Of a stretch of DNA of 64,000 bases, positions 1 to 13,300 are shown one piece after another. A model generated the notes under the pieces. That model saw nothing but the letters and a program-made list of their open reading frames with translations. It searched no databases and was not told the origin of the DNA. Source of the stretch: Terana coerulea (taxonomy: Eukaryota; Basidiomycota; Agaricomycetes; Polyporales; Phanerochaetaceae); NCBI GenBank assembly GCA_024811115.1, contig JAKOGH010000722.1:124001-188000 (forward strand). The letters run 5' to 3'. The translations under genes were made by a program, and so were the position numbers. Every line of letters begins with the position of its first letter. The stretch's first letter is position 1.

Positions 1-2261
1 CGTCGATGGCTTCGCTGCTTCTTGTGCTTCTGCGAAAGTTTGCGCGAAGGCGCGAAGCATGGGGTCAGAGGCGCGATCGCGCCGGCGTGGGGCGGCCGAT
101 GGGCGAAGGATGTGGCAGGGCGCGCGAGGATGATGTTGGAAGGGTGTTTGGGAGGGGAAATTATTCGCCGGCGGGCGGGCGACGTCCGCGCAGTTTCGAC
201 TCCAAAGCGATAAGCCGGGGTGCGGTTGCTGGGGGAGACGGGAGGCGGCGCACGGCGAGCAGGCAGGGTCGGATGGTGACGCAGCCTGGGCCGCGGAGAG
301 TCTGGAAAGGCAGACAGCTCGCCACGGACAGCTGGAAGTTGGAAGGTGAGAGCGAAGAGGCAGAGAGACGCCGCGTGATGCGAGCGGGATGGACGTGCGG
401 GGGCAGGGCTGAGCGCGTGACGTGGCGGACGCGCGCGCACGGCCGTTCTCGAAGGGCAAGAAGGCGGGGCGGGAAGATCCCGGGGACGCGCGACGCGCTG
501 GGGAAGCCGGGGGACGATACGACGATCGGGCGCGTCCGTCGACGGACGTCAGCGGACGAGGGGCGGGTGTTTGTTCTTCCGGGCAGTAGAACGGTCAAGT
601 TGGTGTGTCGTGTAAGCTTTGTTCTGACCGTCTTGGTAGCTGGGATGCCGCATACGCCTCCTGGGGCAGCAGCGCATCAGAGTACGACATCCTGCACTCG
701 GTGCCGCGCCACCGACGAGCTTCAGCGACAGAACGCTGTCTGCCTCCATTCCTGCCCTCCATCAGTCCCTCCCGCTGCCCCAAGCATCGCGATTCACACG
801 GCCGACGCGCCGTTCGAATTCATATGCGTTCATCGACCGCCCGCCACCATCAGCGCAAGGTACGCAACGGACAGGCACGCGCGAGCGCAGAACGCTGATG
901 GCCCGCCCCGGACGCAACTCTAACAGCTCTCCGTGGTGGGAGGACGCGGCATCGCCATCCCGCCTGCGTCTGCCGCGGTGGCGCGTAGCGACAAATGCTG
1001 CTGCACTGACCGAGCCCGCACCTCAGCAGACAGCCCTCGCGCCATCACGTCCTGCCGACTCCCCATAGTGCTGCAATCGTGGGAGGCGCGCAGAGGCGCG
1101 TCCGCGCGACGCCACACGCGGGAGGGCACGCCGCACTGCTCGCCGCCTCGCCGCATGCAGTCTGGGGGAGGCCTGCGCCTCGATGCCGCCACCCCACCCG
1201 GCCTGGTCGCCCCCGCGCGCCTCGACACCCGTGGGGCCATCGCCCTCCCGCGAGACCGCACGTCGAACGTTGCCCACCCTGCGCTGCCGCGACCCTGGAG
1301 CCGAGCGTTGGGCCGCTGGGTCTCGCCCACAGCGCCCTGGCGCACGCGCTGCAGGGCTGCAGCGGGCGCGTCAGGGCCTGCGAAGCTTGTTTGAGCCGCC
1401 GCATGCACGCATGCACGCGATCGTAGCCAGGGTCTGCGCTGGCCCAAGCGACGTCGGGGCACGCTGTCCGCTATTGGCTGCGTCAAGGCTGTTTGTAGGA
1501 GGCGGCCGTGGCGTGCCAGGGCGGGGGCGCGGACAGGGCACCCGACCGCCCCCCCCCTCCGACGTCTCGGCGCGTGCGTGCTCCCGGTGTGCAGCTGAGC
1601 AGGGGGACGAACTCGGGAGACGGCATGGCTGAGAAATATCGCGGGCGCTCTGACCTTCAAGCGTGGACGCACCGCGACGCCTTCAACTCGCCAAAAATTC
1701 TGGATCAACAGGGTGCAAGTCTCTTCCGCACAGCCACATTATGCAAACGCACACACGACTTGCGCCTGCCCCCAGGGCCCCGCTGGGCCCGGACCCTGCA
1801 CACTCCCCTCCACCCTTGCGAATATCCGTCTTCGCGGCCAGCGCACGTCGGCATCAGCCGCCACGCAGCAAACTCAAACCCCGCGACCGCCGCCTCCGCC
1901 GCCGCGGAGCCCCGCCCCAACCTTCACCCACCCACCCCTCCTTCCTCCCTCCTCCTCCTCATTCCCACCATCGTGCCGACCGTGCTTCCAACCACCTGAC
2001 TGCATCGCAACAGCAGCTGTATGACGCTGCTGACGCGTTGATGGCACCGCGTGCCGGCGTGCCCACGCCACAGCGTTAGCGACGTCGCCCCGCGCCGCCG
2101 CCCGCTTCGCAGACGTCAGGCTGCTGGTATGTACGTAGGCTGCATGCGGACGGCGCATCGCCGTGCTGGGCGTGCAGCGATCGGACGGCGGCGCGTGCGC
2201 GCGGGCTGTTCGGCTGGTACTTCCCGGTTGTTGGAGCGTCGCGGGAGGAAGAAGTGCATTG

Positions 2262-2765
2262 CGCGGTGCGCTGCTGTGAGGGCGACGTCTGAAGAAAAAG
2301 GGGGCAAAACGCGTGTACGTCCAAACTTCGTGCTGTTGTCTCGCGCCGCGCCTGCCACCTGGGGCCTGCTGCTCTTGTGGTGACGTCGGGAGGGAAAAGG
2401 ATACAGCGAGTGTGCCCGAAGAGAGTAAGCAGCACGTTCGCGACTCTCTTCGTTGGGTCCAAGGCTGACTGACGTGGAAGCGGCCGAGGCGTGTGCGACT
2501 AGTACGGGGAGCAAGCACGTCCGCACGTCGTGACATCGTCTCGCGCCGCGTCTGCCACCTGGGGTCCTCCTGCGCGGCGGGCTGCACCGGGATGCACACG
2601 GACAGAACAACGCATCATCGCTGACGCTGCCGTGCCCGGTGCACTGCTGCTGCTGCTCTGCCAGTGGCGGTGGCGTCTGGAGGGCACGGCGGGTGTGCCT
2701 GAAGGGAGCACGTCAGTGCGTTTGAGATTCTCGTTGCTGGGTCTGTGGTTGACTGACGGGTACGG
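2262..2765 (+). repeat. Diverged tandem duplication, about 200-280 bp unit
   Basis: A 35-nt block at 2339-2373 recurs at 2539-2573, exactly 200 bp later, with only a few changes. A second block beginning GTGTGCC at 2410 recurs at 2693 (283 bp later), and both copies run to a shared TTGACTGACG-like end. The spacing difference implies about 80 bp of extra DNA in the second unit. No coding potential is supported. Confidence 0.65.
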
Positions 2766-3126
2766 CGCAGCGCTGCTCGACCTGCGTATGCTGCGTGCAC
2801 AGCGCACAGAAGATACCCCAAAGCACGCGTGACGACACGTCTGCGGCATGCACCGGTGTCGCTTGCATCGGTGTCGCGGAGCGATCGCAGAGTGCCCGCC
2901 TGGCCGCGACGCACGCAACTCGGCCGACCTGTGCGTGCACGGCGCGGACGCAGGCCCGAACGGCGGTACGTGCCGTTGCGGCGTGCGCCCTTGCCTCGCC
3001 ACCTCCACAGCCGACCACGGCCGTCGCCCACCGGCAGCGCGCTGCCGCGCAATGCGGCAAGGTTCTGTACGCAAGAGGTATCGTGCGCCGCGCCTCACGG
3101 CTGTTGACATCGCCGGTGGGCATTGT

Positions 3127-3150
3127 CGACATCGACATCGACATCGACAT
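3127..3150 (+). repeat. Hexanucleotide microsatellite (CGACAT)4
   Basis: Four perfect head-to-tail copies of CGACAT. Short and non-coding as far as can be seen. Confidence 0.85.
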
Positions 3151-6100
3151 CCGCCGGCACGAGATATCATCCTGCGCAATGCAGGGCCAGGCACGGCGGA
3201 CCCAGGTGAGCCGTGCCGGTGGGCTTTGCGCTGGACAATCCCGAGTAATTTTGCTGCTGTCGTCCTCAGCCACGGTGCGCGCTGAAGAATTTGGAATACG
3301 CACAGGGACAGGCACGGCGGCGGGCCGTGCGCCTCCCGCCCCAAACCGCCATGCATGCTGGGTGGGTGCGGTCACTGCGGTGGCCTGATCGCGGTCGTCG
3401 CGGCGCACGCGCGCGGGAGGAGGCACACGCGCGGCGGGCGATCGTCACTGGAGCGTGCATTAATGAGGCGTCGCGGAGACAACGAGTGTGCAAAGCCCGG
3501 CCCAGTGCCTCGGACGCATTCACCGTATCTGTGGCGGGGGCGGGCTCGGCGATCGCGGTGCGAACGGATTTTGTGCCGACGCAGGAGGCGTGAGCGGGAG
3601 GCTCTGGGAAGGAGGCGGGATCGCGGCCGCGTCGGTGCGCGCGACACTCAGCCTGGGCCGCAGACGCGCACAATCGTCCCCGAGTCTCCAACGCGAATAC
3701 GGGCTGTATGAGCAATGCAATAACGGTGAAATTTTTAGTTGCATAACGGTGTTGCGTCCCATCGCAGTTTCAGGGTGACACGCACGCCACCACTCTGCAG
3801 TCGGTCGTTTATCGACCAAGCTCCGCGGACGGGATATCTTCCGCTTCCAGGTAAGTACCTGGTTATTGTATAGTCACCGGTATATGAACGCTTCGCCACA
3901 GAGCAGATCGCACGCCGGGATGTCTTGCGCTTACAGCCGTACATTCCATTCCACTCTGTGTACACGTATATACTTCGTGCAGCCACCCAAACTGGACGAT
4001 CTCGCGACGGAGTGACACATGCCGCCGCGCACCACTGGCGTCGTCCCGACCTTCCCGGACGTGCACGGCCGGGGCCCGCCCTCCCGGCATTTAATTTACC
4101 ACATATTCGATCCGCAATCACACGCGCGCGTGCGGAGCAGCAGCCGCACGCGCGCGGTACAGCGGGAGCAGCGGGCCCCCGCGCCCGCCCCCTGGCGCGA
4201 GCGAGCGCCCGCGAGCGCAGGCGGGGGGCCCGCGAACCTCGGACGACGCGCGCACGCCGCGGGCGTCGAGGCGGCGCGAGGGGCCGTCGGCCGTCGGTGG
4301 CACGATAATTAAGGGGCGGCCTGGCGCGGACGCGTGCGAGCGTCGCGCCCGGCGGGCGGAGAGGCGCCGGTGCCTGCGGGCCCTGCTGGACGCGCGCCCT
4401 TGGCGGGGGCGGGCTGCGGCATAATGAAATCTGGCGTTGTGGCGCACGGCGCGGCGCGGGCCGGGCGGACGCAGCGTTGCGCCTGCACGCACGCACGCAA
4501 GCTCAGCGCAGCCCTCCAGTAGTCCTGGTCCATACACCGCCCGGCAGGACTGGGCTTAGGCGCACGCGCCTGCCGCCGCTGGCGTCACAGTGCGCCATCT
4601 GGGCCTCCGTCTTCTGGCGCACTCTGCGGCAAAAACGGCGCGGGGGATATGTCATGCGCCGTGTGTCGCCGCCCGAGCTCGTATGTTTCTCCGGGCGCGC
4701 TTGGCGCACGCCACCACCCCCGCGAGGCGGGCGCGGGCAGGCAAGAGCATCCGCCATTCGACAGGCATGTTGTGTGCTGCACATGCGCGCGCGGCAGACG
4801 CACGATCGGCAGGCACGCGAAGGCGTGAAGAAGGGTCGGGAGCTGTGGTGCGCGCTGTGCAGCAGGTGCGGCCCCGGCAGGCGAGAGGAAGAAGAGGGCG
4901 GCCGTGCTGCAGGCGCGGGGGCATCGATAGATGGATCGGGGCGATGGCTGGCGCGACGCAGCACGGCGCAAGATGGGTGCAAGCCCAGGTTCAAACGAGT
5001 TACGAAAGCCACAATCCAGACCGTTTGAACGCGCAGATGTGCACGGCGCTTCAGACGCCCGGAACGGCGCCTGGGGGTAGCGGGCGGCGGGCGGCGCGCC
5101 CACCGCCCACGTAGCCTCGTGTCGGCCGTCGCGAACTCGCCACCCCGTCATGCCCCCTCGTCGCCCGCGCCTGCGGCTGACTCAGCCACGCCTGCGCGCC
5201 TGCGTCCTGATAAGCGTGCGCCGCCCCGTCGACTTGTCGCGTTTGCCGGATGCATCGATGGCAGCCCGATGGCCTGTGCGCCTGGCGCGCGCCGCGGGCC
5301 CAGCTGCACACACGCGCGTGCGGGAAGATTGCGTGCGCGAGACGCGACGTTCCGGGCGCGGACGCGCTGGCGCTGGCGCGCCGGGGGCAGGCCGCCGTGG
5401 GGTGAAACGGCAGCATATCTCTGTTGGGAACGGTGATGCGCAGGGCGGGGCGCAGATGGCGCCGTGCCGGCCTGGCGCACTGTCGGGATGTCGGCGAGCC
5501 GTCCGTTGGCTGGCTGCACAGCGCCCACCTGCGCGTCGCGCGTCCGTCGAATACAAAAGACGGTCTCACCTGGGCATGTCGAAACCGCAGGGCCCCAGGC
5601 GGACGGGCCTAGGAAATCAAGCACGTTGTGCTCGTCAAACGTTGGGATATTCCTGGCGTTGGCGCGGCCGGCCGTCGTACGCGTCTGGGGGCGGCGTCCC
5701 GAGCGAACCAGCAGGCCGTGATTGCGGCTCCGAGCGACGTCGAGGGCAGTGGCTATCGTGCAGCGTCAGTCCGCGGGCGTGTGGTGCCCAGTGTGCGGGT
5801 GTTGTTGTGCAGAGGGCGCCGGGCCGGCCGCAGCGAGGCACCGTTTGGCAATAACACACCAGGGGTGCGTCCGTCCGGGAAATGCAGAAGCCAGCCAGGG
5901 CACAGACGATCGGCGCAAGAGGCACAGACAGAATGCAAATGCGGCCAGAGGCGCGGCGTCGTGAGGGCGGGAGCGCATCAGCGCGGTCGACGGCGACGAT
6001 GACGTGGTATTTCATCGAGAGGCAGCAAAGTTCGATGCAGGGGCGCCGCGACGTGTCGGGTCTGGCGGTGGGTGCAACCCAGTCGTGACGCGATATGATG

Positions 6101-7154
6101 CGGACGAGGGCGGACGAGGCATCCGCGCAATAATCCATAATTGCGCAGGCTGGCGTTCGCGACAGACGCGTCCGGGCGCGCCAGGCGTTCCTGGGGTTTT
6201 CCATCCATGGGACCTTGCCCAGCGCAGCGGGCCGTTTCGAGGCTCGTTTCGTTCGACAACGAGGGGGCGCGGCAGAAGGGTGTCGCCTGCAGAGGAGGTG
6301 CCTCGAGCTGGCGCGAGCGATGTCTCGAGCGCGATGGCGGGCAATTCGATTAGGCCCGCCTGTCTATCTCGAGGCTCGATGAGGCGGCGTCGGCGGGTAG
6401 ACTTGCAGCCGCTGTGTCCGTCGCGATTAAGGGACCGTCTGCGATGTGGGTCGCCCCGCACAGGGGTTGTCCTCATCGTTCACCATGGTATCGCGACGGT
6501 GCGCAACATGCCTAGCGGCCTGTCCTATCCGGCATCGAAAATGAGGGCCAAAAAATGGTCAAAATGACGGAAACGCACCGGCCGCCGTCGGGTTCGATCA
6601 CGACACTGGTGGGGACACTCTCCGCCGCGGTGTGGCGTGGCAAGATGCGCTTTGCGCTGGCTAGGCCGAACGGGGCGACGGGCTGTGATTGGCTGCGGCG
6701 CCTGGCGCTGATGGCGCGGGCTGCATTCGACGCGTCGCCTGGGAGTTGGCGGTCAGCGTCGCGGGCTGTCAGCGGGCGGCGAGAAGGAGGGCGGGGAAGC
6801 ACGTTGACGTCCGAAGGAGGCGGCACCTGTCACCCGGGCGTCTCGAGCCGGATGATTGGCACTGCCGGATAAGGATACATTAGATGGATCTGTGGCCTCA
6901 GCCGAGTATCCGGTGTCGCGAGCGTGGGAAACAGTGAGGCGAGGGGGTTCTGTTTTTCGAAGGTTCGAATGGAATTTGTGATGGAAGAGATCTCGAATCG
7001 AATCGGAAGAGGCGCCGCAGAGGGGCTGAGGACGTGATCGATAATTCTATCATGTAGTTGAAGATCCGATTGGGAGATGCGCAAGAAGGCCTCTGCCCGT
7101 CCGTCGAATATTATCTCGCCTGCCTCGCCCCGAGGCGCGTCGAGAGCCTCCGCT

Positions 7155-10100
7155 ATGCTCGAGCATCCTCTCCCCTACAACCTCTCCCTCGACGCCCTCT
7201 CCCTCTCCCTCCCCGCCTACCACGACGGCAAGCACACCTTCCCCGACGCCGGCCCCGTCTCCCCGCCCGACGACGCCGCCCTCTCCGACGCCGACTCTCC
7301 GTCGTCCGCCCTGTCCTCCTCGACCATACTCCCCGCACGCAGTCAGTTATGGCCACCGCCGCCCGGGGTCTTTTGACGACGACGGCTCCGCCTCGCCTCT
7401 GGACTCGTCCCCCGGCCCCGACGGCTTCGCCCACCAGCGGGCCATAGGCGAAGACGGGGCGCACTTTGCCTGGTCATCATCCCATATATATGACCGACGG
7501 GGGTCCGAGCCGGACACCCGCAACCGCCACCCATATAACAACCTCCCACCCGCCTCCTCCTCCGTCCCCAACCCCACTGGCTTCCCTCACGAGCAGCACC
7601 CGAGCGACTACTCGCCGCGACCGTCGAGCAGCTACTCATACCCCCCACACCAACCCTCATGGGACGATGGCGCGCACGCGCAGCAACACCACAAGGACCT
7701 CGGCCCGTTCACCACCACGCCCGTTGACCACGTCGCGCACGGACTCGCGATAACCGCGACGTCCGCCGCGCTCGCCTCCTCCGTCATCCCGCTCGGCACC
7801 GGGCTCGCGGGCCAGGTGGAAGGCAACCAGTACTTTGACGACGCCGCGTGGCTCGAGCAGAGCAGCGCGCGGCCGGACACGCCGGGAAGCGCGTCCAGCG
7901 CGCTTGAGCACGGCTACGGCGCGTCAGTGAAGACGGAGGCGGGCGACGCGGGCATTGGACATGGGGGTAAGCACCACGAGGGGCCCGAGGGGAAGAAGGG
8001 CAAGTCGAGCAAGACTTACTCCTTTGTCGCGCTACCAGGGAACGCAATGAAGAAACGGCCACGCAGGCGGTATGACGAGATTGAGAGGCTGTATCGCTGT
8101 TGGTGAGTCGCCCGTTTCGCTTCCAACTTTTTCCCTTCAACCCGAATTTCCTACCCAAATTCCTACCAATACGCTTGAGTTCTCGCAGACAGACAACCAT
8201 GTACTGACTGGCACGTTTAATTCTCCCTATATGCGCCCATTCCGACGCATACAGCTTCCCAAATTGCTCCAAAGCGTACGGGACGCTGAATCACTTGAAC
8301 GCGCACGTCACCATGCAGAAGCATGGCCATAAACGGAACCCTGGAGGTAAGTTCTGCATTTCCTATTCACCCCGCCACTTTGTTCCCTTGGCGAGCTCGT
8401 TGTCTTGGTATATGCGCGCTTTCAGCTCTTCCCGCTGTTCTCTTTACCTCATACCACATCCCAATCCCGATCTTGGCCCGGTCCGCGGATCTCTCTCCCT
8501 CGCCGCAGTGCATCCAGACTCGGTTCGGTGCAACTTGTCTCGCCAGCCCTGCCTATACCCGCCCTTCCCACACACACACAGACGCACATGGACGCCCCTA
8601 TGCGGTCCTCACTCGTGTCCCTTCGCATATGCAATTACTTGAGTTGGCATGGTGAAGATCACCTCGTGCCCGCTCTCCTTCCTCCGCTCGCAGTGGCATT
8701 TCATGTCACCCAGCGCGTCGTGGCGAGACGTGCACCGTCCGCGCACGCCCCGCGATCTGTTTACGGGGCAGAACGGGGGAAGGAGGATGGCCGGAATGCT
8801 CTCTGTCATGCCTCATGTGCAGATAGCCCCTTGCTTCCCTTCATTCGAAAAAGGCAACGACCACGGTTATTTTCCATCTGCCAACATTCAATTCATTCCG
8901 CCGCCACAACATACGCAACATGCTAACAAAACATTTTATCCGCAGAATTCAAGGAGCTCCGGAAGCAGTGGCGGCTGCAGGAAGAAAGAAGCGGAAGATA
9001 GTGCCCGGGAGCGCGAGCGCTACGCGCGCCTAGACCGAGAGGACGAGGAGGCGGAACGCCGCGCTGCTGCGATCCAGCTCACGATGGATCCTATCGGTAT
9101 GCTCGGCGGTCCCGGCGTCGGCATGGCAGGCTCGCAGGGCATGCAGGTGTCCTCGGGCATGGTGATGTCGCCCATGCGAAGCGACCTCGTCGCCGTCGGG
9201 ATGCCCGGCGAGCCCAACCAGATGGGCATGGGCGTGGGCGTCGTCCCCGGCGGCGGCCTCAGCGGCTCCATGGCGGGCCCCGTCCTCAGCCCCGGCATGT
9301 CCTCCGCGTTCACGCTGACCCCAATGCAGGCGGCGGGCATGCCGCACGGGCAGGGCCTCGCAGGCCCAGGGCAAAGCGTCGGCGCGCCATACCCGCCCGC
9401 GTACACTCGGTCGCGGACGCTGTCCAACTACGAGTACCACCAGCTGCAGCACGGGCACCCCGCGAGCCTCCACCCGCACGCGCACGCGCAGATGGAGCCG
9501 CCGCGGCACCGCGGGTCCTTCGACGCGCAGGTGCACGCCCACCGGTACGAGTACGACGCCCGCCGCGCGTCCTTCGACCACACGCACCGCGGCGCGTACG
9601 AGCGTGCGGCGTTCGACCAGGGCCACCGCGTCGGGAGCTACGACGGCCAGCAGCAGTACGAGCTCGCGATGGGCGCGGGCGCGCTCCGCCGGCGCGGCAG
9701 TCAGCCGTACCCCAGCCCACACTCGCTCACGCACTCGCCGCACGCGCTCACACACCATCCGCATGCCCAGCAGCACGCTCAGCAGCAGCACGTCGTGACG
9801 CAGTCGCCGCGGAGCATCTACTCGGCGCACTCGGCGGGCGACCTCGCGTACCCCGACGAGGAATACGACGGCTACGGGTATCCCCCTGAGCGCCAGCACG
9901 CGAGCCATCCACAGGAGAGCCCCGTGGAGGAGCGCTTCGTCGAGGAACCGTACTACCTCGACCACGCCCCGCACCAGCACCAGCAGCCCCTCGCGCGCCG
10001 GAATACGTGGGAGCTCCCGCCGCTCGCGCAGCCCCAGCCCCAGCAGACGTCGCTGCCCTCGCTCTCGCTCGCGACGCACATGCCGCCGCCGCTCGCGGGC

Positions 10101-10327
10101 CCGGGCGTCGTCCACCTCGCGGGCACGCCGCCGGGCGCCGCGGCGCCGCTCGACGGCGACGGCGAGCCGCTGCTCACGCGCCAGGGGCCACGTCGCGCTG
10201 GGCCACAACCGCCTCCCGCCGAACAGCTCGCTGCTGATGCCCCTCCCGGGCTTCCGCGGGTACGAGCAGACGCAGCCGGACGAGCGGTGGGAGGAGGAGG
10301 CAGGAGGAGCGGCGCAAGGACGTGTAA
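7155..10327 (+). CDS. C2H2 zinc-finger transcription factor
   Basis: Nuclear DNA-binding protein with a single classical C2H2 finger split by introns. Exon 7155-8102 ends in a basic RPRRRYDEIERLYRC stretch. Intron 8103-8254 (GTGAGT...CAG) is followed by exon 8255-8346, which carries CSKAYGTLNHLNAH and VTMQKH, giving Cys-x12-His-x5-His. Intron 8347-8945 precedes exon 8946-10327, which begins FKELRKQWR. Both flanks are long and low-complexity (Ser/Pro-rich N-terminus, Gly/Met/His/Gln-rich C-terminus), as in many basidiomycete regulators. The start at 7155 opens MLEHPLPYNLSLDALS. The frame breaks by +1 near 7300-7345 (a 46-nt intron could explain this one), by +1 near 8975-8985, and again near 10190 and 10300; these look like sequence errors. 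The proposed stop is TAA at 10325-10327. The target genes are unknown. Confidence 0.75.
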
Positions 10328-13300
10328 GTCCCGTGCGCCGCGCAGGTGGTTTGTTTTTGGATATGGTACCCGACGCCCGCTATCGTTGCTGCAAGACCCC
10401 GGGGAGGTTGCCCGCTCGACCACATGCCCGCCAGAGGGAAGGTCGCTGCGGCCGCTGCCCACAGCCTGAGGTCTCGTCCGCGCGTTTCGCGCCCTCGTTT
10501 CTCGTCTCGTCTCGCTCGTTGAAGATGTCGGCGCCCGTCAACAACTATCTACTGTACATTATACGGCTCTTAACACGCGTCTCTGCGTGCGCCGCCGCCA
10601 TCGCCGCGGCATCCTCGCCCGTCGTCCCTCGACCCCCGGCGCCGCGCACCAGCCCACGGCTCCCACACTCGCTCTCGCTTTCGACTCGCTTGCATTCAAC
10701 ACATACGGACACGGTGGTTGCGGCGCGGCATCTGTTTCTCTCGCTTGGCTACTCTAGTGTACTCTCCTCGTCTTCGTCTTCTCTCGCCCATGAGCCCGCG
10801 CGAAGGCTAGTTCCGTGTTATACTTGTACACCCACACTCTAACTTCGACCCCTACTTACCCCGCATGGTTTTATTGTGCCCCACGTACATAGGATTCTCG
10901 CTAGTGCATACGCTCTTGGTTTGCTGTCGGCCGTATCTTGCGCCTTCGCCGTATATAGTTGCACATTACTAGTTATCTAGTGGTCTTGTTGAAGATTATA
11001 CCGGTCCTTGTTGTAATCCAGTTTACCCCCGCGCATCTCGCAATTTATTATCTCTATTTGCCACACCGCCTCTAGAGTCTGGAGCTTGCGAAGTGGGAGA
11101 ACTGCCGCGATAAGACTGAATCAAACGTTCCTGCCGGACTTGTGGGTGGACGAGCGCAGATGGATGTACATGTCATATCGAATGAGGCATTCGTCCGCGC
11201 ACACCATAGCGCGCGCACGCTTTGGTCATGCGGCAGAACGAAACATATCAGCAGCAGCTGAGGCTGAAAGAGATCACGATCAGGCGGACGCCCTCCGATC
11301 CTCGGACGCCCCCGCGAGCATCCCTGCAGCAGCGCAGGAGCGGGCGGCGGCGGCACGGTCAGCGGGTCGCAGCCGCCCGCGTCTGCATTTGTGCGCGAGC
11401 TTGTCCGCGGGACTCGCCAGCAACCGTGCATCGCCGCAACGTCGCGTCCCGTGGTCCCCGCGCGCGCGCGTGCACGGCAGGCTCCGCAGGACGCCGGCCA
11501 CAGGGCGCAGGGACGCCGGACGCTGCATCAGCTGGTATCAGCTGGTGGCGGGCGGGGGTGCTGCAGCTGGGTTTTGCGCGACGTGCGCGGGCGTGGGGGA
11601 TGCCAGCGGCCGGGGTCGGGCGCGCCAACGGCCGGTCACGGTCGCGTTCGATTCCCTGCATGGATGCCGTCGGCGCCGTGCCGTCCCCTCGGTGCGCACG
11701 TAGGTTGTGTCTCTGCCGTGCGTGCTGTCTCACGTCTCGTCCGACGAGGCTGCGCCCCTCGAGCCGCGAGTGAGACTGCGCTGCGTGCAGTTGTATTCCG
11801 AAGGCGCCTCTTCCTAATTGTTCTGCACGCCTCCAGACGCACGTGTCGCGGTTCCCTGTGACCTGCCCGCCCGATGGGTCGGATGGTCGGATGGGCATGA
11901 TAGGTGAGAACCCTGGGCAGCATTGAGTCGCGCCGAGCAGCGCCTCACATGTGCGCGCGCGGAAGGGCGCAGGGATTCCATTGCTGGCCACCGGGCTGTT
12001 TCATGCGCACAGAAGCAGCCGGAAGGCGGCGAAGGCGGACGGCTTCGCGCCTTCTGCGTGGGCAACGGATGCGCCAGTCGTGCCAATGTGTCATCGCCGC
12101 ATGGCCCCCAGAAAACACCCCGCAGGACGCAGAATGATGGCGCGTTCGGAGCAAGGCAGCTGGGCTGGTCTCGCCCAGCGCGGATCTGTGAAGTGCAGAC
12201 TGTGCAGTCGGCTCGGAAGGCACAGGGGCAAACAACGCACAACACCCTGTGTCACCCATACACGCATGGCGAGGGTGGGATACCCCGCGTTTCGGGAGTG
12301 CTCGATGAGCTCGCAGCGCCGAGTGTCGCTGCACTTCAATCACAGCCAGAGTATGTCCTCAGACGCCTCGGTATGGGACCTTCGCACCCCAGAAAACGCC
12401 CTGCGAGCACCGTCGAGGCTGTATCGGTTCTGCACCTCCTGCGCAGCACGCGTGAAACACGTTCCTACGACGGAGGGCCTTCGCAGCATCGATTCGCAGG
12501 CAGAGGGAGCGCAGCAGCGACGCTGGCTCCCAGTCGCGGGCGTTTGAGAAGGAGTCCGGTGATTGAGTTGGTTGGACCAGCGCGGCGGGTGGGAAAAACA
12601 TGTCGTCGTGAGCAATACGGCGTCCTGCACTGAATGTTCGGCGACTTATTGCCAAGGTCGCTTGGCCGGTACGTCTGCGCCCGGCATGAGCAGCGTACGA
12701 TTTCTCGCAGGGCTCGGAAAGACTGGCCGGCTGATGCGTGCTGGGTGCCATACGCGGCTCGAGCTGTACCAGGGTGAATGAATGCGCTTCGCCTTCGAGA
12801 AAACTTCCGCACTTCTCTGGATATCACGCCATGTTTCGCCTATTTCTGAGATATCAGTCAGGCTTCTTTACTGATTTTCAGTGATAGAGTGGAAGAGTAT
12901 ACATAAAGCGAGAGTCATATCTGAGGATACAACGAATAGCGTTAGCAACACGAGGTTAGGAGATTACTTTCAAAAGACACGCACTTTGATACTCAGTACG
13001 CATCGCACGTCCGTTGCGGATATCCCGTGCTGATGAGTATGGTGGCAGGGCGTATGAAGTGACTTCGATGCTGGGAAACTCATTCGGACAGCTGTGCAAC
13101 GAAGGTATCAGCGTTCATCTCACGAGAGACATGGCGAACCCCACTCACCTCAGCCTGCCTCCCAGACACGTCTTCATTTAACCATAGACAAGGTCTGGAT
13201 CGAAGCAACAGCACGCTGCTGGGCCTCATGACCGCCCCACCAGGAAAGCAGGGTCCCAGCGGTGAACCTTCCACTTAACCGTCAGGACAAACGCTAAACG

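Larger units (their letters stand above)
1..7154. other. GC-rich gene-free upstream region
   Basis: This 7.1 kb stretch is strongly GC-rich with abundant CpG. It has long open frames on both strands at once, as expected when stop codons are rare by composition. None of the translations shows a recognisable domain, consistent splice sites or a protein-like composition; they are Arg/Pro/Ala-rich in every frame. It holds a diverged tandem duplication (2262-2765) and a hexanucleotide repeat (3127-3150). It lies directly upstream of the C2H2 factor, so it may carry an extended promoter, 5' leader or non-coding transcript, but I see no direct proof of this. Confidence 0.5.

Noticed and set aside
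6..923. 305-codon plus-strand open frame at the window start
   Set aside because: Arg-rich, low-information translation with equally long frames on the other strand; expected in GC-rich DNA and without any domain.
3735..4496. 253-codon minus-strand frame
   Set aside because: Ala/Arg/Pro-rich translation, no motif, overlapping open frames in other phases; a composition artefact.
9030..10208. 392-codon minus-strand frame
   Set aside because: Antisense shadow of the C2H2 factor's C-terminal low-complexity region; Arg/Val/Leu-rich with no domain.
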